Program-made: the position numbers and the translations under genes
Source of the DNA: Thiohalocapsa halophila
Lineage (GTDB): Bacteria; Pseudomonadota; Gammaproteobacteria; Chromatiales; Chromatiaceae
Length of the DNA: 64,000 nucleotides
NCBI RefSeq assembly: GCF_016583825.1
Contig: NZ_NRRV01000008.1
Coordinates: 1 to 64,000, forward strand
Reading direction: 5' to 3'
The notes under the pieces: model-generated
The model's input: the letters and a program-made list of their open reading frames with translations, nothing else
Database searches by the model: none
Told to the model about the DNA's origin: nothing
Shown here: positions 17,731 to 27,327 of the stretch, in pieces
Numbering within the stretch: the stretch's first letter is position 1
Layout: every line of letters begins with the position of its first letter

Positions 17731-19683
17731 ATGGCGCCCGGCGGTCATCGCAGGGGCAGGGCGGGCGTCGGCGTTGTGCTCGCCCTGTTGCTGCTTGGCC
17801 TTTGGCTCCCATGGTCGGCTTGGGCCGACGTCGCCGGTTTGCGCTATGAGATCGAGATCGCCCCCACGGGCCATGCCGCGATGGACGCGGCCATCGAGCG
17901 CGCATCCCTGCTGGCGTCGCTGGGCGATGACGAGACCCTGGTGCCCTTGGCGCTGATCGCGCGTGCGCAGGCGGATCGCTGGCGCATCGACGACGTGCTG
18001 CGCAGCTTCGGCTATTACGACGCGGTGGTCGACGTGCAGCTGGACGGGCGCGATCCGGCGGATCCTCTGCTGGCCGAAACCTTGGCGGCAGGAGCGGGGT
18101 TGGCGGACCTGCCCGTGAAGATCCGGATCGACACCGGGCCTTTGTATCGCTTGGCCGAGATTCGGGTCGATGACGCCGTGCCCGAGGCCGTGCAATCCGC
18201 CGTCGATCTGCGCGTCGGCGAGCCCGCCGAGGCGCGCCGGGTACTCTCTGCCGGCACCGCCATGCTGGAGGCGCTGCGCGAGGACGGCTTCGCCGTTGCC
18301 CAGGTGCCGCCGCCGCAGGCGACGGTGGATCATCGCACCCGCGGCATGGCTGTGCGCTACAGCGTGGACACGGGCCCGCGGGTCGCGATTGGCGGCATCG
18401 AGATCACCGGGCTCGAGCGCCTGCGCGAGGGCTTCGTGCGCCGGCGCCTCGGGCTCGCCCCCGGCGAGCCCTACAGCCCGAGCCGCCTGGAACTGGCCCG
18501 ACGGGACCTGCTGGCGAGCGAGGCCGTCGCCGCCGCTCGGGTCATACCGGCCACGGCCTTGGATGCCGACGGACGCCTGCCGCTCGCCGTCGAGGTGGTG
18601 GAGCGCAAGCGCCGGACGCTGCGCGTGAGCGGCGCCTTCGCCAGCGACGAGGGCGGGAGTCTGCTGCTGGGCTGGACCCACCGCAATCTCTTCGGCGGCG
18701 CCGAGCGCTTGTCGGTCCATGGCGAGATCGGCGCCATCGACGGCACCTCCCGGGACAGCCTGAATTACGCGGCCGGCGCCTCTCTGCGCTTGCCGGACCG
18801 CGGCCGCCGCGACCTGGATCTCGCCTTCGATCTGGACGCCGTCAGCGAGTCCCTGGACGCCTACGACCGCGATGCCGTCACCGCCGGCGCGGGCCTGGAG
18901 CTGCGCCTGTCGCCGCGGCTCGCCGTCGCCGTCGGTGCCGCCGTCGAGCGTGCACGCATCGCCCAGGATGGACCGGCGGAGGACTTCCGGCTGCTGTCGC
19001 TGCCGCTGACGCTGGGGTGGGACGGCACCGATGCGCCGCAGGACCCGCGCCGGGGTCTGCGTGTCGAGGCGCAGCTCGTGCCCGTGCCCTGGGTGCAGGC
19101 GGATGGGCCCGGCGACGGACAGGCGTTCGTGCGCGCGGACCTCTCGGCCTCGGCGTATCTGGATCTGACCCGGCTCGGCGCCGCGGGCGAGACACAGGAT
19201 GCCGCGGCCGCCGCCGACGATGCCCGTGCGCAAGGCGAGCTCGCACCCGCCGCGCCGCGCTCCAGCACGGTCATCGCCGGCCGCCTGGCGCTCGGGCGCA
19301 TCATCGGTGCGGATGCCCGTGCGGTGCCGGCGGACTGGCGCCTCTACGCCGGCGGAGCGGGCTCGGTGCGCGGCTACCCCTACCAGTCCATTGGGCCGCG
19401 CCGGGCAAGCAACGCCCCGGCGGGCGGCGATTCGCTGCTGGAGGGCAGCCTGGAGCTGCGCCGGCGGCTGCGCGGCCCTTGGGGGATGGTCGCCTTCGCC
19501 GACGCCGGCAGCGTCACCGCCGACGGCCTGTCGGATCTCGGCGCGGTGCGCGTGGGCGTGGGTCTGGGCGTGCGCTTTCATACGGTCATCGGCCCCCTGC
19601 GGGCCGATGTCGCCGTCCCGCTGGACCCCTATCCCGGCGATGCGCCGGTGCAGCTCTACCTGGGCATTGGCGAGGCCTTCTGA
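17731..19683 (+). CDS. tamA: TamA, outer-membrane translocation and assembly protein
   Basis: An Omp85-family protein of about 650 residues. A signal peptide (hydrophobic VVLALLLLGLWLPW, cleaved near AWA-DV) is followed by three POTRA domains (about 30-260; for example IDTGPLYRLAEIRVDDAVPE and VDTGPRVAIGGIEITGLERL) and a 16-strand barrel. The barrel contains the Omp85 motif region AGGAGSVRGYPYQSIGPRR and ends in Phe, as outer-membrane barrels do. With TamB it moves lipids or proteins between the membranes and helps assemble autotransporter-type proteins. The ATG at 17731 gives a compact signal peptide; earlier starts at 17662 (ATG) and 17626 (TTG) are possible. Its stop shares a base with the tamB start. 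Confidence 0.9.
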   Translation: MAPGGHRRGRAGVGVVLALLLLGLWLPWSAWADVAGLRYEIEIAPTGHAAMDAAIERASLLASLGDDETLVPLALIARAQADRWRIDDVLRSFGYYDAVVDVQLDGRDPADPLLAETLAAGAGLADLPVKIRIDTGPLYRLAEIRVDDAVPEAVQSAVDLRVGEPAEARRVLSAGTAMLEALREDGFAVAQVPPPQATVDHRTRGMAVRYSVDTGPRVAIGGIEITGLERLREGFVRRRLGLAPGEPYSPSRLELARRDLLASEAVAAARVIPATALDADGRLPLAVEVVERKRRTLRVSGAFASDEGGSLLLGWTHRNLFGGAERLSVHGEIGAIDGTSRDSLNYAAGASLRLPDRGRRDLDLAFDLDAVSESLDAYDRDAVTAGAGLELRLSPRLAVAVGAAVERARIAQDGPAEDFRLLSLPLTLGWDGTDAPQDPRRGLRVEAQLVPVPWVQADGPGDGQAFVRADLSASAYLDLTRLGAAGETQDAAAAADDARAQGELAPAAPRSSTVIAGRLALGRIIGADARAVPADWRLYAGGAGSVRGYPYQSIGPRRASNAPAGGDSLLEGSLELRRRLRGPWGMVAFADAGSVTADGLSDLGAVRVGVGLGVRFHTVIGPLRADVAVPLDPYPGDAPVQLYLGIGEAF

Positions 19684-22600
19684 TGGCGCATCCCGGCTCC
19701 ATGCGGCCGCTGCGCAGCCGGCTTGCGTCCAAGCCGCAGCCCCTGCGGCCGGGGCGCTTGCTCCTGCGGCTGGCCTTGCTGCCGTGGATGACAACCGGGC
19801 TGCTGCTGGTGCTGCTGCTGGCCATCGAGACCGAGGCGGGCCGGGGTCTGCTCGCGCGGGTGGTCACGGCGGCGACGGGCGGGCAGGTGCTCGTGCAGGG
19901 CATCGGCGGTGAGCTCCCGTTTCGACCGCGCATCCAGGCCCTGGCGCTGAGCGACGCTGACGGCACCTGGCTGCGCGCCGCCGACCTGGCCCTTGTGGTG
20001 CGCCCATCAGCGCTGCTGCGGAGCGAGCTGGGCCTGGATGCCCTGACCATCGACCGCCTCGAGGTGAAGCGCGCCCCCCGGGGCGGCGCCGGTGACCCGG
20101 GCCGCGGGGGCATGCCGCTGCCGGTGCGCCTGGAGCGGCTGGTCATCGCGCAGCTGGTGCCGACGGCGCTGGGGGGCTTCGTGCCGCCCTTGGCGGTCAC
20201 CGGCAGCGCTGTGGCCGTGGATGCCCGGATCGAAGCCGATCTGCTGCTGACGGCGCCGGGGCCGGGACATCACTACGAGCTGCGTCTCGCCACCGCACCC
20301 CAGGACCATCGCCTCGCCGTCGGCGTCGGCGAGCAGGCCGGCGGGCCGCTTGCGGAGTTGGCGCGCGCGGCGGGTGTGCCGGTGCCGCCGGATCTCGGCC
20401 ACTGGACGCTGACTGCCGAGGCGCAGGGGCCATTGGCGGCGCTGGCGGTTGATGCGGAGATCGCGGTCGGCGCGCACCAGGGGAGCCTGCGCGGCGTCGT
20501 CGATTTGCCCGGGCGCTGGCTCGAGGCGCTGGATGCGAGGCTTCGGATCGCCGCCATGCGAATCCCGCTGGCGGACCGGTCTGCAACGCTTGGCTGGGAC
20601 CACCTGACCGCTCGGGCCGAGTTGACCGGCCCGCTGCGGGCGCCGCGCGGCGGTTTTCGGCTGAGCACCGAGGGCCTGCTCTGGCAACGCGCCTCAGGAC
20701 GGGCGCCCGAGGCCGACGCGCCGGCCGGGCGCTGGCGGCAGGCTCCAGGCGGCAGCGGCGTGCCCGGCGGAGAGGGTGCGGTCCTCTTCGCCGGTGGGTT
20801 GGCGCTGGACGGGCGCATCGACCTGGCGTCTGGACCCGGGCTCTCGGCGCGGCTCCGCGCCGAGCCGACGCAGATGCCGCAGCCCTGGGGCAGGCTCCTT
20901 GGCCCGGCGCCGCGCCTGTCGCTGTCGGCGGCGCGCGACGGGGCGACCTGGACGATCAGCGACGGGCGCCTCGAGACGGCGCTGCTCGACATCGAGCTCG
21001 ACGGCCATGTCGGCGTTGGGGGGGCCGAGCCCGACTGGGCCCTCGACCTGCGCCTGGCGGAGGGTAGACTGCCGGGGATCGCAGTGGACGGGCGGCTCCG
21101 GGTGGCGTCCGAGACGCCGCTGCCGACGGGGGTGGTCGAGCTGCGCGTCCCGCGGCTGGAGGACATCGAGCCGCTGCTGGCTGCGACGCTGCCGAGGGAC
21201 ACCGGCCTGGATTGGGCGCGCGGCATCGGCGGCGGGCTGGAAGCGCGGCTGACCCTCGGCGGTGCGGACGGTATGCGTCTGGCGGCCAAGGGCGTCGCCC
21301 TGGCATTGCTCTCGGGGGATGTGCGCCGGGGCGCACGCCTGACGCGGCTGGATTTGGACGGCGAGCTGCGCGACCCGCTGGGCAGCGCCCTGGGTGCGGC
21401 GCAACTGCGGCTTACCGGGCTGACGCTGGCGGGGGTACCGGCCGATCTTGACGTCCGCGCCGAGGGCTCGCGCGGCGACTGGGTGCTGGATGCCGACGCG
21501 CGAGTGCCCACTGCCGAAGGCGGCGGCGCCCGCATCGCCGGGGCAGGGCGGCTCGACGTCGGGGCAGGGCGCTTGACCCTGGAGCGCCTGACCTTGGATG
21601 GGCGCAATCAGCGCGTGCAGCTGCTGGCGCCGGCCGCCGTCGACTTTGCCGCGGGCGTGAGCCTGGAGGCGGTGCGGCTCGGCGTGTCTGCACGGCCCGA
21701 CGCCGGCGCCGACGCCGGCGCTGATTCCGGCACCAGCGCAGCCGACGCCGGCGAGCTCCGGCTGGACGGGCGGATCACCCCGGCGCTCGGCGTCGATGCC
21801 CGTGTCGTGGATCTTGCCGTGGCCGCACTGAAGCCCTGGCTGCCCGGGCTGCCCGCCGACCTCGACGGCGAGATCGATGCCCAGGCGAGCCTCGCCGGCA
21901 AGCTGCGGGCGCCCACCGGCAGCGTGCGCGTCGACGCGAGCGGCCTCACGCTGCCGGGCGCTGCGCGGCGCGGTTTGCCGCCGGCGGCGGGCCGGCTGAC
22001 GCTGACCTTGGAGCAGGCCGCGGCGCAGATCGGCTTGGAGGCTTGGGTCGAGGAGCGCGCCAGGCTGACGCTGAACGGGCGCGTCGGTGGGGCGCCCTGG
22101 TCGGCGGCGGCGCCGCTGGACCTGCGCGGGGAGGGTGACGCGGATCTCGCGCTGCTCGATGCCTGGCTCGGTGCCGGCGGGCGTCGGGCGGAGGGGCGCA
22201 TCGAGCTGGACCTCGGTGTGACCGGCACCCGGGGCGCCCCGCGGTTGGACGGGCGCCTGCGCATCGACGGCGGGGCCTGGCGCGACGCCCGGCTCGGCCT
22301 CTGGCTGGACGATATCGAGGGCAGTGTGCGGCTGCTCGGCGAGCGCCTGGACATCGAGCGCCTCACGGCCACGGCCGGTGCCGGGACGCTCAGGCTCGAG
22401 GGCGGCATCGGCTGGCTGGCATCGGGGCAGCCCGTGGATCTGCGCCTGCGCGCGCGCAATGCCGAGCCGCTCCAGCACGACGCCCTGTGGCTGAGGGGCG
22501 ATGCCGACCTGGCCCTGCGCGGCGCCCTCGCGGCGGACCTGGCCCTCGGCGGCGACGCGCGCTTCGAGCGCGTGAATGTTCGCATCCCGGCGCGCCTGCC

Positions 22601-23405
22601 GGCGGATATCCCGACCCTGGCGGTGGTGGAGGTGGGCGAGCGGCGGCAGCCGCGTCCGGCGCAGCGCACGGGACGCGACGGCGCCTGGCGCGAGCGGCTC
22701 GCGCTGGACCTTCGACTCGACGCCCCCGGCGCCATTGCGGTGACGGGGCGGAACATCGACGCGCAGCTGGGCGGGGAGGTGCGTCTTCGCGGGACGGCGG
22801 CGGCCCCGCGCGCCGACGGCGGCTTCACCTTGCTGCGGGGCGAGTATGCGCTCCTCGGTGAGTCCCTGCGCTTCACGCGCGGGCGCATCGGCTTCGACGG
22901 CGGCGACCTGCTCGACCCGCGGCTCGAGCTTCAGGCGCGCAGGCAGGGCCCGGGCGGCACCGCGATTCTGGCCGTCGAAGGCCGCGCGCTGGCGCCGCAG
23001 CTGGTGCTGCGCGGCGAGCCGCCGATGACGGACGACGAAGTGCTTTCGCGGCTGCTGTTCGGCGTGCCGCCCAGGCGCCTGTCGGCGCTCCAGCTGACCC
23101 GGCTCGGGCTGGCGGCGGCATCGGTCGCGGGTATCGGCGGCGACGGCCGCGCCCTGCTGGAGCAGGCGCGCGCCGGGCTGGGCCTGGAGCGGCTGCGTAT
23201 CGGCAGCGACCGGCGTGGCGAGACGGTCGTCGAGGGCGGCCGGAAGGTAACCGAGCGCGTTTATCTGGGGGCCCGCCAGGGGGCCGAGGGCGGTGAGCCG
23301 CGGGCGGTGCTCAGGCTGCAGCTGGCGCCGCAGATCCGGTTGGAGAGCGATGTGGGCGGGGGTGGCAGTGTCGGTGCCGGTGCGGCGTTTGAGCTGGATT
23401 TTTAG
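19683..23405 (+). CDS. tamB: TamB, inner-membrane-anchored translocation and assembly module (AsmA-like bridge)
   Basis: A 1240-residue partner of TamA. An N-terminal membrane anchor (LLRLALLPWMTTGLLLVLLLA, about residues 25-48) is followed by roughly a thousand residues of repeated beta-strand patterns forming the periplasm-spanning groove. The C-terminal DUF490/TamB domain contains GEYALLGESLRFTRGRIGFDG, ARRQGPGGTAILAVEGRAL, DDEVLSRLLFG and a Phe-ending tail. TamB-family proteins are implicated in phospholipid transport to the outer membrane. The ATG overlaps the tamA stop (TGATG), giving translational coupling. A low-complexity stretch (DAGADAGADSG near residue 680) is the only oddity. Confidence 0.92.
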   Translation: MAHPGSMRPLRSRLASKPQPLRPGRLLLRLALLPWMTTGLLLVLLLAIETEAGRGLLARVVTAATGGQVLVQGIGGELPFRPRIQALALSDADGTWLRAADLALVVRPSALLRSELGLDALTIDRLEVKRAPRGGAGDPGRGGMPLPVRLERLVIAQLVPTALGGFVPPLAVTGSAVAVDARIEADLLLTAPGPGHHYELRLATAPQDHRLAVGVGEQAGGPLAELARAAGVPVPPDLGHWTLTAEAQGPLAALAVDAEIAVGAHQGSLRGVVDLPGRWLEALDARLRIAAMRIPLADRSATLGWDHLTARAELTGPLRAPRGGFRLSTEGLLWQRASGRAPEADAPAGRWRQAPGGSGVPGGEGAVLFAGGLALDGRIDLASGPGLSARLRAEPTQMPQPWGRLLGPAPRLSLSAARDGATWTISDGRLETALLDIELDGHVGVGGAEPDWALDLRLAEGRLPGIAVDGRLRVASETPLPTGVVELRVPRLEDIEPLLAATLPRDTGLDWARGIGGGLEARLTLGGADGMRLAAKGVALALLSGDVRRGARLTRLDLDGELRDPLGSALGAAQLRLTGLTLAGVPADLDVRAEGSRGDWVLDADARVPTAEGGGARIAGAGRLDVGAGRLTLERLTLDGRNQRVQLLAPAAVDFAAGVSLEAVRLGVSARPDAGADAGADSGTSAADAGELRLDGRITPALGVDARVVDLAVAALKPWLPGLPADLDGEIDAQASLAGKLRAPTGSVRVDASGLTLPGAARRGLPPAAGRLTLTLEQAAAQIGLEAWVEERARLTLNGRVGGAPWSAAAPLDLRGEGDADLALLDAWLGAGGRRAEGRIELDLGVTGTRGAPRLDGRLRIDGGAWRDARLGLWLDDIEGSVRLLGERLDIERLTATAGAGTLRLEGGIGWLASGQPVDLRLRARNAEPLQHDALWLRGDADLALRGALAADLALGGDARFERVNVRIPARLPADIPTLAVVEVGERRQPRPAQRTGRDGAWRERLALDLRLDAPGAIAVTGRNIDAQLGGEVRLRGTAAAPRADGGFTLLRGEYALLGESLRFTRGRIGFDGGDLLDPRLELQARRQGPGGTAILAVEGRALAPQLVLRGEPPMTDDEVLSRLLFGVPPRRLSALQLTRLGLAAASVAGIGGDGRALLEQARAGLGLERLRIGSDRRGETVVEGGRKVTERVYLGARQGAEGGEPRAVLRLQLAPQIRLESDVGGGGSVGAGAAFELDF

Positions 23406-23407
23406 GC

Positions 23408-23480
23408 CGAGGCTTCGCTTCGCGAAGCGCCGGCAGAGCCTTGATCCTAGCCGGCGCCGCGGGCGGCAGGCCCGCGGCGC
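23408..23480. terminator. Convergent hairpins between tamB and the glycine-zipper gene
   Basis: Two GC-rich hairpins follow the tamB stop: GCTTCGCTTCGCGAAGC at about 23414-23430, and GCCGCGGGC...GCCCGCGGC at about 23457-23478. They lie between converging genes and have no T-tract, so termination is inferred from position only. Confidence 0.45.
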
Positions 23481-23487
23481 GGGCGAC

Positions 23488-23715
23488 TCAGTCGATATTG
23501 CCGCGGCGGTGCTGATCGAACAGGAAGCCGCCGACGGCGCCGGTGCCGGCACCAATGGCGGCGCCGCGGCCGGCATTGCCGCTCAGCGAGCCGATGGCGG
23601 CGCCGGTGGCGGCGCCCATCATCGCGCCGCTGCCGGCGCGGCTGGTGGTGGTCTCGCCACAGGCCGTTAGGGCGAGCGCGGCGACGACGAGCAGGGGCAG
23701 CAGGCTCAGCTTCAT
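23488..23715 (-). CDS. Small glycine-zipper lipoprotein
   Basis: A 75-residue lipoprotein. The signal is MKLSLLPLLVVAALALTAC with lipobox ALTAC. The mature part is dominated by glycine-zipper repeats (GAMMGAATGAAIGSLSGNAG, GAAIGAGTGAVGGF), ending FLFDQHRRGNID. This resembles the YMGG/OmpA-like glycine-zipper lipoproteins (Osmotically-inducible or Rickettsia 17-kDa type) that pack in the outer membrane. The start is set by the signal peptide. The exact role is unknown. Confidence 0.8.
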   Translation of the reverse strand: MKLSLLPLLVVAALALTACGETTTSRAGSGAMMGAATGAAIGSLSGNAGRGAAIGAGTGAVGGFLFDQHRRGNID

Positions 23716-24088
23716 GGTTTGGGTTGCTCCGGGGTATTGAGTAAGGGGATGTTGGTTGAGGGTTTGGTGCCGGCGGCCCGGCGGCCGGCGCGCTGGCTCC
23801 GGATGGCTTCGGCGGCAAGAGAGCGGGCGCCGTTCGGGGGAGGGTGGACTGCGCTTCGCTTGTCCACCCAGGTTGCGGTTAGCGAAACGCCGATTTATTG
23901 GCGGCGTTTGCGGTGCGCGGCAGCATGATCCGCCATTGTCAGTCCACCGGGCTCTCTCGGGCTCTCTGCGATTTTTGGCCGGGATGGCCAACGAATCGGT
24001 TTCTCTCCGGACGCACGGGCGGAGTGATGACCAACGCTTTGCGCCGATGGGGATGGGCGCCCGGGTCCAAGAGTCTTTGCCGGCGGCA
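23716..24088 (-). other. Intergenic stretch with one GGTGGAC hairpin repeat
   Basis: No gene is recognised. At 23842-23869 lies GGGTGGACTGCGCTTCGCTTG followed by TCCACCC, an inverted copy of the repeat found twice at 39206-39277. Confidence 0.5.
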
Positions 24089-24475
24089 CTAGGGACAGGG
24101 GTAGGCCTCCGCCAGCGCGCGCACCAGGCCGATGACGGGCAGCTCCCCCATCAGATCGGCATCGTCCTTGTTGGCCGCCGCCCAGCTCAGGAAGGCGGTG
24201 CGCCCGTCCTCGATGCTTGTCCCACTGGCATAGCAGATGAGCCGCTTGAGGTTCTGGCGGTCCGACACCGCGTCATGATACTGCACCGCGGCCTCGATGA
24301 AGCCGGTGCAGGCGAGCTGGGCAGGGCTCTCGGCGGGCGCCGAGCAGACGGCGACCAAGTCCTCGGTGGTCTCGAAGCGGAGGTCTTCCGACTCCACGGC
24401 AAGTACCGGCGCGGCAAAGGGCAGCGCGAGCAGCAGGGTTCCGGCAATGCGTGCCAAGACGTTGCGATGTCGCAT
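24089..24475 (-). CDS. Exported Rap1a/Tai-family-like protein
   Basis: A 128-residue secreted protein. The signal peptide MRHRNVLARIAGTLLLALPF is cleaved near APVLA. The mature part has the family pattern: RFETTEDLVAVCSA with the first Cys, CTGFIEAAVQYHDAV with the second, a third Cys in LICYASG, and a final Cys in LAEAYPCP. It also has a conserved helix around LSWAAANKDDADL. The Rap1a/Tai family includes immunity proteins against type VI amidase effectors, but most members are uncharacterised. No effector gene or secretion cluster is adjacent, so an immunity role is not supported here. Confidence 0.65.
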   Translation of the reverse strand: MRHRNVLARIAGTLLLALPFAAPVLAVESEDLRFETTEDLVAVCSAPAESPAQLACTGFIEAAVQYHDAVSDRQNLKRLICYASGTSIEDGRTAFLSWAAANKDDADLMGELPVIGLVRALAEAYPCP

Positions 24476-25042
24476 CGAAATAGTGACTCCCATAACAGAT
24501 AAGGATTGTGTCCGCGGCATCCGCGCTCCGAAAGGTAGTGCCCAGGATGAAACCCTTGATGACCGCGAGCGAGCGGGAGGGTACGCGAGCCCGGCGTATC
24601 TGGCAATTTGCCCGCGGGACTCCCGAGTATGCTCGCCCACGGCCATTGTGGCCCGGGTCGGTTCTTAGCGGATACACCAGAATAATGAGCTTCTGGGGCG
24701 GCTTCACCGCCGGTCCGTCGCGACATGCCGGTCGGTATCAATGAGCCGACGCGTTCGCGGCGGGCGCGATGTCCGGTAATCATCGAGGCGCTAAAGCGTT
24801 GAAAAGGACAGAGGTCGGAGATGGCCTCCCGGCGATGACGCCCGTCGTCCGTCCTGACGGGTCTGGCCAGCTTCCCCCGCGGCCTCGGGGCTTGCCAAGC
24901 AACGGCGACTAGGTAAGTATCGGCGCCGCGCGGGGGCGGTTAAGGCAGTGGCGGCATGTCGGCCCGCGCGATTCCTGCCAACACGGCGGCCTCCCCTTGC
25001 CGCAGCAAGCCTGTCATCCCTTGTCACCTTTCCTGGAAGACC
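24476..25042 (+). other. Intergenic stretch, divergent promoters expected
   Basis: About 570 bp between the Rap1a-like gene and the symporter gene, which diverge. No gene, RNA or repeat is recognised. Confidence 0.4.
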
Positions 25043-27235
25043 ATGAGCAGTCAATCACCGAGCTCGCGTCGGCGTATGTCCGTCGCGACACAGGTCTTCA
25101 TCGGGCTAGGGCTCGGCCTGCTGACCGGCCTCTTTTTCGGCGAGCGCGTCGCCTTTTTGCGTATCGGCGGCGACATCTTCATCGCTGCCCTGCAGATTAC
25201 GGTGATCCCCTATGTGGTGATTGCCCTGATCACCTCCCTCGGGCGGCTCAATCTGCGCGACGCCAGGAATCTGGCACTGAAGGCGGGCAGCGTCCTGCTG
25301 CTGCTTTGGGTCATCGGGCTGACCTTCGTCTTTCTGGCGCCGCTGGCCTTTCCGGATTGGCCGTCGGCCTCGTTCTTCAGCACCAGTCAGATCGAGGACC
25401 AGCCGCCCGTCGATTTTCTGCGGCTGTACATCCCCTCCAACGTCTTCTACGCATTGTCCAACGCCATCGTGCCGGCGGTGGTGGTGTTCAGCATCCTGCT
25501 GGGCGTCGCACTCATCCAAGTGCCGGGCAAGGACCGGCTGCTCGACGGGCTATCCACCATCGGCGAGGCGCTGATGCGGGTCACCGGCTTCATCGGGCGG
25601 CTGGCGCCCTATGGCGTCTTCGCCATCACCGGCGCCGCGGCCGGCACCATCGACGTGGAGGAGCTTGCGCGGCTGCAGGTCTACCTGGTGCTGCACTCGG
25701 CGCTTGCGCTGCTGCTGAGCCTGTGGGTGTTGCCGGGGCTGGTGGCGCTGTTGACGCCGCTGCGCTACGGCGATGTGCTGAGCGCCTTCCGTGGGCCGCT
25801 GGTGACGGCCTTCGCCACCGCCAGCCTGCTCATCGTGCTGCCGGTGCTGGCCGCCGATGGCAAGCGGTTGCTCGCAAAGGCGCAAGCCCAGGACCCGGAT
25901 CCCGAGGCCAAGTCAGCCATCGACATCCTGGTACCGGCCGCTTTCCCGTTCCCGAACATGGGTCTGATCCTGGCCCTGCTGTTCGTGCTGTTCGCGGGCT
26001 GGTTCATCGGTGCCGCTGTGGATGTCGCGGACTATCCGATCATCGCCGGTGTCGGCCTCGCCAGCCTCTTCGGCGGCACCGTGTTGGCGTTGCCCTTCCT
26101 GCTCGACCTGCTGCGCATGCCAGCGGATCTCTTTCAGGTGTTCGTGACCATGGACGTGGTCACGGCGCGCTTCGGCACCTTGGCAGCCGGTATGCACATC
26201 ATCGCGCTGGCGCTGATCGGCGCCTTCGCCATGCAGGGACGTCTGCGGGTTGAGCCGCGTCGCGTGCTCGGCTTCGCGGCCATTACCCTGATACTGCTGG
26301 CGGCGGTGCTGATCGGCGTGCGGGCCTTCTACACCTACGTGTTCGTCGCTCCCTTCACCAAGGACAAGGTGCTGACTGGTTTGGTGCTCAAGGGCGAGCC
26401 GCAGCCCCACCAGGTGCACCGGGAGTGGCCCGACACGCTCACGCCGCGGCGCGGCGGCACTGCGCTTGCTCGCATCCAGGACAGCGGTGTGGCGCGGGTG
26501 TGCTATCGCGGCAGCGATTATCCGTCGGCCTTCTTCAACAATGCCGGCGATCTGGTGGGCTTCGACATCGACATGGCGCATCGCTTCGCGCGCCAGCTGT
26601 ACGCCCGCATCGAGTTTCTGCCGGTGAGCTCGATTGCCGACGCGCGCGAGCGCCTGGATGACGGCGCCTGCGACATCTTCATGTCGCTGCTGCCCATCGC
26701 CCCGGAGACGACCCTGTCGTTCACGTTGACACAACCGGTGCTGAATGGCGCCGTCGGGATGGTGGTGGAGGACTGGCGCCGGCGCAGCTTCCGCACCTGG
26801 GCCGGCATCCGCGAGCTGGGCGAGCTGCGTATCGCGGTGTCGAACGAGCGCGCGCAGCTGCGCTTTCTCTCGCAGGTGCTCCCGAAGGCGAGCACTATTA
26901 CCTTCGAGGACCAGAGCGAGCTGAATGCGTTGCTGTCCGTGGCACCACCCCCATTCGACGCGCTGATGATGTCTGCGGAGGAGGGCGCCGCCTGGAGCAT
27001 TCGCTTCCCGCGCTACACGCAGGTCACACCTTCACCCGTGCTGCTGGCGCCCTTCGGTTATGCCGTCGCCCCGGGCGACCCGCAGCTGTTGGCCTTCATC
27101 GACGCCTGGCTCAACAACGCCCGCAGCGCCCGCATCGTCGATGGCCTGTACCGCTACTGGATGCTCGGCGAGATCGATGCGACCCGCCCGCCGCGTTGGT
27201 CCATCGCCCGGGATGTGCTCGGGTGGCTGGATTGA
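25043..27235 (+). CDS. Dicarboxylate/amino-acid:cation symporter fused to a C-terminal family 3 solute-binding domain
   Basis: A 730-residue two-part protein. Residues 15-440 are a DAACS/GltPh-type secondary symporter: multiple helices, VIPYVVIALITSLG, SNAIVPAVVVFSILLG, FATASLLIVLPVL, and a motif region AFPFPNMG. After a helix at about 412-432, residues 490-725 form a periplasmic binding protein domain (GVARVCYRGSDYPSAFFNN, LVGFDIDMAHRFARQL, ERLDDGACDIFMSLLPI, RIAVSNERAQ). The binding domain follows the last membrane segment and would be tethered in the periplasm. The ATG at 25043 has GGAAGA about 7 bases upstream. Substrates are likely dicarboxylates or acidic amino acids. Secondary symporters normally work without a binding protein, so the fusion is notable. 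Confidence 0.85.
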   Translation: MSSQSPSSRRRMSVATQVFIGLGLGLLTGLFFGERVAFLRIGGDIFIAALQITVIPYVVIALITSLGRLNLRDARNLALKAGSVLLLLWVIGLTFVFLAPLAFPDWPSASFFSTSQIEDQPPVDFLRLYIPSNVFYALSNAIVPAVVVFSILLGVALIQVPGKDRLLDGLSTIGEALMRVTGFIGRLAPYGVFAITGAAAGTIDVEELARLQVYLVLHSALALLLSLWVLPGLVALLTPLRYGDVLSAFRGPLVTAFATASLLIVLPVLAADGKRLLAKAQAQDPDPEAKSAIDILVPAAFPFPNMGLILALLFVLFAGWFIGAAVDVADYPIIAGVGLASLFGGTVLALPFLLDLLRMPADLFQVFVTMDVVTARFGTLAAGMHIIALALIGAFAMQGRLRVEPRRVLGFAAITLILLAAVLIGVRAFYTYVFVAPFTKDKVLTGLVLKGEPQPHQVHREWPDTLTPRRGGTALARIQDSGVARVCYRGSDYPSAFFNNAGDLVGFDIDMAHRFARQLYARIEFLPVSSIADARERLDDGACDIFMSLLPIAPETTLSFTLTQPVLNGAVGMVVEDWRRRSFRTWAGIRELGELRIAVSNERAQLRFLSQVLPKASTITFEDQSELNALLSVAPPPFDALMMSAEEGAAWSIRFPRYTQVTPSPVLLAPFGYAVAPGDPQLLAFIDAWLNNARSARIVDGLYRYWMLGEIDATRPPRWSIARDVLGWLD

Positions 27236-27327
27236 CGGGCCTCGGGGGCGGCCGTGCTCGCCCGTCGGCTGTATCGACGACGCCGGATCACCGGGGAACG
27301 GCGGCGTCACGCTGCCGGGGCGTCGGC

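Noticed and set aside
20694-23576. 960-residue frame antisense to tamB
   Set aside because: A GC-rich shadow of the tamB codons: Arg/Gln/Pro-rich, no domain, no start signal.
24089-24475. Type VI effector-immunity pair
   Set aside because: The Rap1a/Tai-like protein has no neighbouring effector or type VI gene, so only the family name is supported.
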